A DNA stretch of 64,000 nucleotides from Sequoia sempervirens (lineage: Eukaryota; Streptophyta; Pinopsida; Cupressales; Cupressaceae), in the NCBI GenBank assembly GCA_007258455.2, contig VDFB02252616.1, forward strand, positions 117,010,128-117,074,127. The letters are read 5' to 3'. This document shows, piece by piece, positions 56,481 to 64,000 of this stretch. The notes under the pieces are model-generated. The model was given only the letters and a program-made list of their open reading frames with translations, searched no databases and was not told where the DNA came from. The position numbers and the translations under genes were made by a program. Numbering within the stretch: the stretch's first letter is position 1; the number at the start of each line of letters is the position of its first letter.

Positions 56481-56639
56481 CATGTGGCTGTGAATAATCT
56501 TCCATGAATGATCTCCACTATCTGTGATGCACTGTTATTTCATAAAAGATAAGTTCCTTTTTGTTAGATGTTGTTGTCATGAACATTGATGAATGAAATA
56601 TGAAAGCCTTCAAATGTAATCACATGTAAAGTAATTAAA

Positions 56640-56741
56640 ATGTTTGTATATTTACTTATTTATCAATTATAGCACAATTATTCCACTTTATTATTAAATA
56701 GCACAACCTAGCTACAACTTACCTATCCTAATATTTTGACA
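56640..56741 (+). repeat. 110-bp direct repeat, second copy
   Basis: It matches 56371-56480 and ends at ATATTTTGACAG, the candidate splice acceptor. Confidence 0.85.
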
Positions 56742-56742
56742 G

Positions 56743-56827
56743 GTACTTTTCACAGTGATTTGGGTGACAACTTATTAACTGGCTCCTTACTTCCACAATT
56801 GGGTTCCTTGACTTCATAGAAATATTT
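56743..56827 (+). pseudogene. leucine-rich-repeat exon remnant (receptor-like kinase type)
   Basis: An 85-bp candidate exon is bounded by ATTTTGACAG and GTAAGTTC. In phase it reads S-D-L-G-D-N-L-L-T-G-S-L, then L-P-Q-L-G-S-L-T-S, then a stop (TAG) and K-Y-L. This is one plant LRR unit (L-x-x-N-x-L-x-G-x-x-P-x-x-L-G-x-L-x-x-L). One-repeat-per-exon structure is typical of plant LRR receptor-like kinases. The stop stands where Leu is expected (TTG to TAG). No neighbouring LRR exon or kinase was found on this strand, so it is a gene relic. Confidence 0.55.
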
Positions 56828-56924
56828 GTAAGTTCTCTTTGCAAGAGTTTATGGCTGTGTAGTACTTTTTGTTCATAGCTGTATTACATCAAATATGAAC
56901 TTTATAAAAAAGGGAATGGATGTA

Positions 56925-56991
56925 CAGGTGAATGGTATAAAAAAGGTTCCAATCTCCAGTGGCACTTTGACTTGAAAATGTCATATATTTT
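56925..56991 (+). repeat. 67-bp dispersed repeat, copy 1 (partner 59384-59451)
   Basis: AGGTGAATGGTATAAAAAAG through AAAATGTCATATATTT is found again 2.46 kb downstream with three or so differences. Confidence 0.85.
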
Positions 56992-57007
56992 GAACTTTAA
57001 TGCTCTA

Positions 57008-57157
57008 TTCTATATTCAAAACTACAATGAAACACACTATAGTGAAATTTGAGTCTTTGTTGAAGAAAAATAGATTAATTCCCAAATCAATCTATTATAT
57101 TTCAACAAAGACTCATAATTCACTATAGTGTGTTTCATTGTAGTTTTGAATATAGAA
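57008..57157. repeat. 150-bp foldback with ~70-bp arms
   Basis: TTCTATATTCAAAACTAC...GAAAAATAGATTAA (57008-57078) is followed, after a loop of about 8 bases, by its near-perfect reverse complement ending GTAGTTTTGAATATAGAA (57157). The arms contain the palindrome CACTATAGTG. Only a few mismatches and one small bulge occur. It could be a small MITE or a hairpin-RNA locus. No flanking target duplication was identified. Confidence 0.9.
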
Positions 57158-57159
57158 CA

Positions 57160-60100
57160 AAACACACTTTTGTTAACAATAGTTAATAAGCTCTGCCATT
57201 TTGTAGCAAGTGTTTTTCTTAAAGATGACTTATCTACATGTTTCCATTTTAAAAATTATGTTGGGAATGCATGAATAAAATAAATAGATCGAAGGCTAAA
57301 AGGAGGGGAGTAACTACACTCTTGATTGATTGGCAAATAAGGGGGCACTTGAACCCCTACCCAGCCAGTAAAGATAGAAGCACTTGCATTCCCAACCAAT
57401 TAGCAAACATGGGGTGCCTCCACACTTTATTCATTAGCAAAAGTGGGGATACATGCAAACTCCAAGATGAATTGAAGCAATACATTGCCAATTATGGATA
57501 AATTCAAACATTTAGTAAAATATAGATAACAAAACATAGGATGAGCAATATGAAAGAGGTGACTATTCATTTATAACAAAGCATGAAACTTAGCATCTCT
57601 ATTCCACAGGGATGAATCCCCAAATCTCAATTCCCTAGAGAATTCATCCCCATGGAAATAAGGATAGGGTGACGTAGTGGAGGATATCAATCCCATCACT
57701 CTACAGGGGGTCCAGATTTTATCCTTCCTATTCCCCCTAGTAGGAACTTGACTCCCCTAAAAAATAAATGTTAACAAAAAGTTATCTAAAGTGAAAAGAT
57801 AACTAACCATGATTGGAATGTGATTATCATTTCTTCAAGTGAGCAAACTAAAAATGATTGTTTTACTTTTCTTTACAATCATTAGCAATTCCTAGACAAT
57901 TAAATATTTGTGTGAATGAATCTATGTATTCTTCTTCAACAATTTTGAATCGGTTATGAGCAAGGCATTTAACTATTGAAAAATGTAGTAAAAGTTAGCA
58001 TAAATCAAGAAAAGTTGATGCCAACCATGAGAAACTCAAGACAGGTGTCAACAAAGTGATACCTAGGCACCAACTACAAAGCCACACAAAAAGACAACAC
58101 AATGCCAACCATGTGAGGGTTGTGAAATTGTGACTATTGAGTCATATGTATTAGTTCAAATTTATATATGTGCATCTATACTCATAGACACACAAGCACT
58201 ATGTAATACAAGTGAGAGATATGTGCTAGAATACAATAGAGAATGTAGGGACAAGGGAAATATATGGGTTATGAAGAGAATATGCAATACAAGAGAATGA
58301 CAATTATTAAAGAGAATTCTAGCAAGTATTGAGCATATCATATTGAGATGATGAGCCTTCTGAGGTGACAATAGAGAAAAGAAATGTTGAACTTCCCAAA
58401 TGATGCACCAATTTACCATCTAAATATATGCTACATGTCTAGTTGAATATATGAAGTAAGGTGCCCCATTTAAAAAGATTAATAGTTTAGATTAGGAATT
58501 GATTTTCCTTTATGAGCTTAGAACTCTCTCATTTCAATATAGAATCTTGTGGTGATGGTTTTCTTGCATTTGCACTTGAAGATATAAAATTCATTCAGAC
58601 TACATAGCTCTTGGGAGCAATGCCAACAAAGAAGGAGCCTAAAACATTTTGCAAAGTCTTTGGAGTGTATGGTACTAAATTTCTCTTATTTTAAATAAAG
58701 TAAAGCCAAAATATCACAGAGATATTAGCATTGATTACTTAAGAGCATACATTGTTACATGTTTTCCCTGAAGAAGAGTCCAAAGAAGAATTGAAAATGT
58801 TTGGACTTATACAACAATAAATAGTTATCCCAAAAGAAAACCAACACAAATATGCACACTATGAGAGCTTTAGGCATCAAATAATTTAATAATACTATAG
58901 TTTTGTGAAGAATCAATTACGAATTCCTTTAGAATCTTTATTTAGATAATGACAATATTACCATTTTCAAAGTTGTGGCATCCTTTGAGCATTATAGTAA
59001 AAATGTGGAGCAAGGAAAAAGTTATTGGCTTACAAATGGACCAAACAAAGGCATTGAGCTATAAAGAACATAAATTTATTACAAGATTCATTCATCCAAC
59101 AATAACTGATTGAAGAAACATGTTTAATATTACAGCTATAGAAAAACTAGCACCCTTTCACCTCCTTGGAGTCTCAAAAAGTAACTGTGTCAAAGCATAT
59201 TTGTGAAGTTGTAGAAAACAAGTTGAGATTTGTAAATGCTCAAGAGGTATCATTTGCAAATAGCTTGGAAACTTATAAAAAAAAAATATTATCACTATAA
59301 TAATGCCTCATATAAAGTACTCTTCCTTGCTCTCCGTATACTGCATTCACTAAACATATGAATAAAAATACATGTCAATGTATAGGTGAATGGTATAAAA
59401 AAGGTTTCAATCTCCAGTGGCACATTGACTTGAAAATGTCATATATTTTTAAATGTAGTAGTATTTTGCATTCCAAGAACATATGTTGAACGACATTCAA
59501 TGTACGTTCCATGCGAAACCCCACACCAATCTGAGTTATTAAATCCAAATACTCACATTGGTGTGTGAGAAAAGATGCCTCCATGAGGGAACACAGGATG
59601 TAAACACTTTGTGAAAGGACTAAGTAAACTACCTATATATATGTACTAGGGCATTCATGCACAACAATGCTTATTTGCTCATTTTCATGACCATGGTTGG
59701 ATCTAGAAGAGGGTCAGATCTAGAAGAGATGTATTATTTATCATGAAGGTTTGACACACAATACAACTTGGATATGCAAGTATGGCTCCAAGCGAATATT
59801 CCAATAAGCTCTGATTTTCCAACAACTAATATGTTGACTCAAAAAACTGAAGGATAAGGCTTATAAATCAAGAATGTATTTAGACAAGTCTATAAGGGTG
59901 GTGCTTATGATTTAAATCCTTAGGGTAGTCCAATGAAAGAGTAAAAAATAGTCATAAAGGTTGTCAAAAGAGGAACACAATCACACCAAATGTTGAAGTC
60001 ACTTGCTATGAGACAGTCATAAAAGCTTCAACATAAAGATAGTCTTACCCATGATCTTCTAAGGTGTTGAGAAAAGCAAAGGTTAATGGTTAAAGATGAT

Positions 60101-60470
60101 TCAAGTTCCTCAAGGCATGAGGATTCAAATTACCAAAGGCACATGTTGGCCTCCTACAATGATTTCATAACTAAGCCTTTATAGCCATGATTTAGATACT
60201 GGACATCTAACCTGAATAGCCATTCAATCATCATGGAGGTCCATTTAACTTGTCAACCCAGGGACATGAACTTGAAATGGGTCAGCACAGTATGTGCACT
60301 AGGGGATTAAGTAGCCATTGCATTCTATAGCTAAGAAACACAATACTAAAAGTAAATTGCTTAAAAGGAAATAAAGCAAATGTTGAACATCAACCAACAA
60401 CTATGGTAAGTTGAAATGGAGAGCAAGAATGAAAATCTGAGTGAAAAATAGGAGTCTACGCTATCTGCTT
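57160..60470. other. non-coding DNA with minor repeats
   Basis: There is no supportable gene. A GC-richer patch at 57590-57770 with GGGGATGAAT/ATTCATCCCC inverted words and a CCCCTAAAAAA edge resembles the patch at 625-720 in style. The copy-2 repeat at 59384-59451 lies here. The open frame 57271-57501 (76 codons) has no recognised motif. Confidence 0.4.
59384..59451 (+). repeat. 67-bp dispersed repeat, copy 2
   Basis: It matches 56925-56991, and both copies lose similarity abruptly after CATATATTT. Confidence 0.85.
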
Positions 60471-60471
60471 T

Positions 60472-60555
60472 GGCTGCAGGAATAGTCACAAAATGGAATT
60501 CTAGTGGCTGCAGGAACAGTCACAGAATGGAATTCTAGTGGCTGCAGGAATAGTT
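60472..60555. repeat. 34-bp tandem repeat, 2.5 units
   Basis: GGCTGCAGGAA(T/C)AGTCACA starts units at 60472, 60506 and 60540, an exact 34-bp period. The third unit is partial. Confidence 0.92.
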
Positions 60556-60816
60556 GTTGCCAGATTTCTAACTAAGTACTAAACAACAAGTAATACTAAA
60601 CTAATGGTAAACTAGGAAGATGAATTACTCACCAAGTGGGCCCCCTTGGATAAGTATCCTCTAAACTAATAAGAACTCAGATGCTCGAACTCATAACTTT
60701 ATTTTATTCACTAGAAATCATGAATACAAAGAGTAATGTATATGTATTACCAAAACTGGAGAATGAGAGTACAATGTCAAATCATGCAACCTCTTGAAGA
60801 AGGAGCATCAAATCAT

Positions 60817-60824
60817 TATTTATA
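60817..60824 (-). promoter_or_regulatory. TATA box of the right-edge 3' LTR
   Basis: TATAAATA on the minus strand, about 570 bp into the LTR, followed about 115 bp on by an AATAAA-type signal. Confidence 0.5.
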
Positions 60825-61394
60825 CTACAACTAAATAAGATAGTCAACTCCACAATTGGGATGACTCCATTTAGGGAAAACAGGGGAAAGTGGAGTGATG
60901 GTTGTTATACATGCATGGAATCTGGTCAAACATGCAAGTCAAGTGCAGATCCATCACAATAGTAACACCCATGCATGCTAGATCATTAAGGTCCACTTCA
61001 AGGTGGTTATGTTTAGTTTGCATAAAGAATCATTGTTGTCGGCTGCCTTTGACTTGGAGCGATTTCTCGGTTGGACATTATGGTGCATGCCCAGCTAGTG
61101 GTGTCTTCCTCAACTTAGCATTTTAAATTTGCATGTTAAGGTTAGTACACAAAATAACTACATGTCTATAACCACTCTAAGAAACATTCATTAATCACAT
61201 GCAAAATCAATATAGATAAGCCACATATTATGCCAAATATCATTAAAGCTTACAGAGATAAGATAATATCAAATGTCAATGGTTTGAGGGAAACATTATG
61301 CCAATACCAACACTTAAGTATTAAAGTCCATGAAATTTATGAGCAAATAGACTGTAGATTCTACCCAAAACTAGACCAAAAACTAGGTTCATCA

Positions 61395-61404
61395 CTCCCC
61401 CCAA
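61395..61404 (-). promoter_or_regulatory. polypurine tract of the right-edge element
   Basis: The minus strand TTGGGGGGAG lies immediately before the LTR start TGATGAACC. Confidence 0.75.
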
Positions 61405-61405
61405 C

Positions 61406-63950
61406 CTAACATTTTGTTGGTACTCCAGTAGGGGAAGAGTTATTCTTCTGCTTGGTCAAAGCTCTAAAATTTGCAACTGAGAGTTGTCCAACATCAGTAG
61501 CTGTAGTACGTGAGTTAGGGTCCCAATAGAATCCTCCCAATCTGTCAAACCTGTTCCATCTTTGCCTCTCTACAACAATGTCATACTGGTAGAATCTGAA
61601 ATTTGACACAAGCCACATGAGCATGGGTGGCTAGAAAGTCAGGGGAAACCAAGACCGTCCCTGAGTTCTCCCAATCTGAATATTCCTCTCAATTCTTTTT
61701 AATGCTGCAGCATAATTATGGATGGAATGAGGCTCAGTTTGTTTCAGCTTGTTAGTCAAACTATTCAATCTTTGGGATAAACATCTTCTCACAGTTTCCT
61801 CCTTTGTTGGTGTTTTTACTTCATACTCAGTGTAAACTGCCTCAATCCAAGGCATAATCCTATTGCCATAACTTAGTCTGAGCAAAATTTTATTCCATTC
61901 TCTGTAAATATCCCTTGGGTTGCTTGATTCAACTCTAATAGATAGAGGGATATCATACTCCAATTGTTTATAAGCACCATGTTGTTGTTCCCAACTAATC
62001 TCATTTTGCACCCAAGACATGAATGCTCTCAATTGAACATCCCCAACATACAACAACGGATTCCAATCATGGTCTTTTGTGATAGCATAATTATGTAAAT
62101 AAAATTCACATAGAAAATTCTTTCATTTTAGTTGAGGCAATCCTATAAGCATTGAAAAATTCCATAGGGGTATCAATAGAAGGATTCAAACCTGAGGCAA
62201 GTCTTGACATCTTAAAAGAGAGATACTTCTCTTTCAGGAGTAGAGCATAGACCCTCAGAGGATCTCTACATTCTAGAATCTTTGGTGCCAAGGCTGTCAC
62301 ATCATCCACCCTCTACTTCAGGGTGGAAATTTTTGCATCTTTATCCTCAATCTCTTCATCCTTCTTTTGAATTTCCTCCTTCAATTTCCATTTTTCCTTT
62401 TTCCATTCTTCCTCCCTTGTTTGTATATCTTTCCATAAATTCAAAATTGTTGCATGTACTATAAAACAAGGAGGATAATGAATACCTACCAGAATTTTTG
62501 TTGATGATGGCTCCTCATATGGCACTATTTGCATGGACTCAAGCTGTCTAGTTATCTCTAGTTGCAAGGGTGTTGTTTCTTCTTCCTTTTGTTATAGGGA
62601 CTCTTGTTCTTGTTGTGGTTGTAGGAACTCTTGCTCCAGTTCTGGTTGTTGTTGTAGGACTTTATGCTACAAGACCTCTTGCTCATGTTGCAGGACCTCT
62701 TACTCATGCTACAGGAAGTCCTGATTTTCTTCCAATTCTTCTGCATTGCTAGCAAGATCAGCCAGTGTTATGTTTGTTGCTCTCTTAAATATGTCTTCTT
62801 CTTCTTCAACATTCTCCTACTCCATTGGAGCTTCAGGGTTCACATGTGAGGTCTCACCAGGTTTAGGGCTTTCTTGTAGAGGCTTACCAATCACAGGCCC
62901 CCTTGGTCTTGATTTCCTGGGAGGTCTCTCACTTTTTCCTTTGGCTGTAAGATGAACAGTATCAGCCTTCCTCTTAGAACTTGACACTTTTCTTTCTACA
63001 GGTTGTGTTTTAGCCTTCCCTTTTCTCATTTCCACCTCTCTTTATTGTGCCCTAGTTTTCATGAGGGTTTCAAGTGGAACTTCATCATCAAAATCTGAGG
63101 AAGAGCCTTCTCTTTTTGAGTGCTCTATTTTAGAAGAATTAATTTCTATAGCTTCTTCTGCTACAGGAGGATTCACACTAGAGCCAGCACTAGAAGTTGA
63201 AACACTCGGAATGGCTTCAGCTGTGCTTACTCTCCTACTAGACCTACGAGACTGAGGCAAAGCCCTAGGTTGTAAGTGCTCAAGTCTAATTTGATCAACA
63301 TTTATAAACTCTTCCCAAGTCATCCTAGATACATCATGTAGAGACTTTTCAATTAGCAATTTAATCAAGCAATGGGAAACAAAATTATCCCTATCTTTTT
63401 GGGTCTCAACTGCCATGATTGAAAGAAGATTGTACAACACGTTGGGCACATTCATCCTCCTTCCGTGCATCATGTGATTCAAAATCTTGAATTGGACAGA
63501 ATGCAAGTTTGACTAGCGACCCTCACAAGTGATGTATTTGATAACATACACAACTAACTGCTTCCAAGGCTTAGATAGAGACATTCTCTTTGCACCCTGT
63601 TTGTCTATGCTCAATGGGGGTCATTTGGCTCTGTGAATTTGGCCCTGGCTGACCTGGCATCTCTGGAAGTAGGGTAATTTTCACCATTAGCAAGTAACCC
63701 TGTAACTTATGCAATTCCTTCCTCTATTGCCACAACTTATAACCTTTTTACTATGGCTTTTCCTTCTGAAAACATATGGGAAAATTTGAGGGCAATTCCT
63801 TCATAAAAACCATCTAACTTCAAAAAGTAATCTATCCATCCACTATTTTGAAATTCGGCCAGGCATTGTGCATCCTGCAATAAAATATCATGCACCGTGG
63901 GTTTGTTTCAAATTAACCTACCTCCCATTGTTTGCAATCAAACAAATGCT
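61406..63950 (-). pseudogene. long unidentified retroelement protein with coiled-coil segment
   Basis: One minus-strand frame covers about 840 codons with a handful of TAG/TGA stops and frameshifts near 62.08 and 63.6 kb. In order: an N-terminal domain (C-L-A-E-F-Q-N-S-G-W, then K-F-S-H-M-F-S-E-G-K-A, then W-K-Q-L-V-V-Y-V-I-K-Y-I-T) and H-S-V-Q-F-K-I-L-N-H-M-M-H-G. Then a Ser/Arg-rich linker, a Gln/Glu repeat with V-L-Q-H-E-Q-E-type units (62.6-62.75 kb), a coiled coil (E-E-E-W-K-K-E-K-W-K-L-K-E-E-I), and a C-terminal domain ending F-R-A-L-T-K-Q-K-N. The N-terminal style recalls the plant 'putative transposon protein' families attached to LTR elements, but I cannot name it. Most stops read as CAG-to-TAG changes. 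Confidence 0.6.
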
Positions 63951-64000
63951 TTGCAACTTCTTTTTCTACAATTCCCTTTTTTTCCTGCAATTCCCGTTTG

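Larger units (their letters stand above)
60600..64000 (-). mobile_element. 3' half of a minus-strand LTR element (runs off right edge)
   Basis: A polypurine tract TTGGGGGGAG (minus, 61404-61395) abuts TGATGAACC, the start of a 3' LTR at 61394 reading leftward. The LTR has TATAAATA (60824-60817) and a GAATAAAATAAAG signal (about 60705). Its far end is unclear, somewhere near or beyond 60.6 kb. Right of the tract a long broken frame (61406 to about 63950) fills the interior and continues to the window edge. Enzymatic domains, if any, are not in this half. Confidence 0.7.

Noticed and set aside
62533..62724. Cysteine-rich small protein on the plus strand
   Set aside because: It is antisense of the Gln/Glu repeat of the minus-strand retroelement protein; the Cys/Ser pattern follows from the repeat's codons.
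1..64000. tRNA, rRNA or organelle DNA insertions
   Set aside because: I saw no tRNA-like cloverleaf, rRNA or plastid/mitochondrial gene text. The tRNA-complementary words found are primer binding sites. A tRNA scan was not possible, so this is a weak negative.

Overview
This window is plant nuclear DNA, most probably from a conifer. It is AT-rich and almost wholly made of old, nested retrotransposons. The conifer inference rests on the repeat content. There are very long solo LTRs (3.6 and 4.0 kb), plant L1-type LINEs with a DUF4283/zinc-knuckle ORF1, plant Copia and Ty3/gypsy remnants, and a Penelope-like element whose C-terminal GIY-YIG endonuclease is still readable. Among land plants, such elements are known to me from conifers (the 'Dryad' group). 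No intact host gene lies inside the window. The only good host-gene candidates are two spliced exons at the extreme left edge (minus strand, 1-526) and one broken leucine-rich-repeat exon near 56.8 kb.

Layout, 0-13 kb. A gene edge (1-526) is followed by a degenerate minus-strand Copia element (about 2.2-7.8 kb). Its pol gene is cut by a solo LTR (2529-3830) with a perfect 5-bp target duplication, and removing that LTR restores the reading frame. A related solo LTR (8391-9613) and a Copia RNase H fragment follow, then a 100-N assembly gap (9957-10056). Next comes a minus-strand non-autonomous LTR element (10057-12980) coding for a lysine/glutamate-rich protein.

Layout, 13-37 kb. There is a 71-bp tandem repeat (14.2-14.6 kb), a decayed LTR and a complete but mutated plus-strand LINE ending in a 15-base A tail (16.7-22.6 kb). 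The Penelope-like fragment starts near 24.55 kb. Its GIY-YIG domain is followed by a long pyrimidine-rich 3' region and a hammerhead-ribozyme-like motif (36.17 kb). A second LINE (minus, 25674-35443, 18-bp target duplication) has inserted into that 3' region. That LINE is itself split in its reverse transcriptase by a 3.6-kb solo LTR carrying about eight ~225-bp repeats upstream of its TATA box.

Layout, 37-64 kb. A 4.0-kb solo LTR with a perfect target duplication (37201-41207) precedes a minus-strand gypsy-type element with gag but no recognisable polymerase (41607-52505). One of that element's LTRs received a Copia-like element (49093-52129), which in turn received a solo LTR (50219-50634), giving three levels of nesting. 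Another solo LTR lies at 52633-53024. The 53-60 kb stretch is mostly featureless AT-rich DNA with an LRR exon remnant, a near-perfect 150-bp foldback and short repeats. The right edge is the 3' half of a minus-strand LTR element coding for a long unidentified protein with a coiled-coil region (61.4-64 kb).

The elements do not form a cooperating gene set. What the window preserves is a stratigraphy of insertions. Most reading frames have decayed by C-to-T/G-to-A changes, which suggests long-term methylation and silencing. Domain assignments come from reading translated motifs by eye; no database search was possible.
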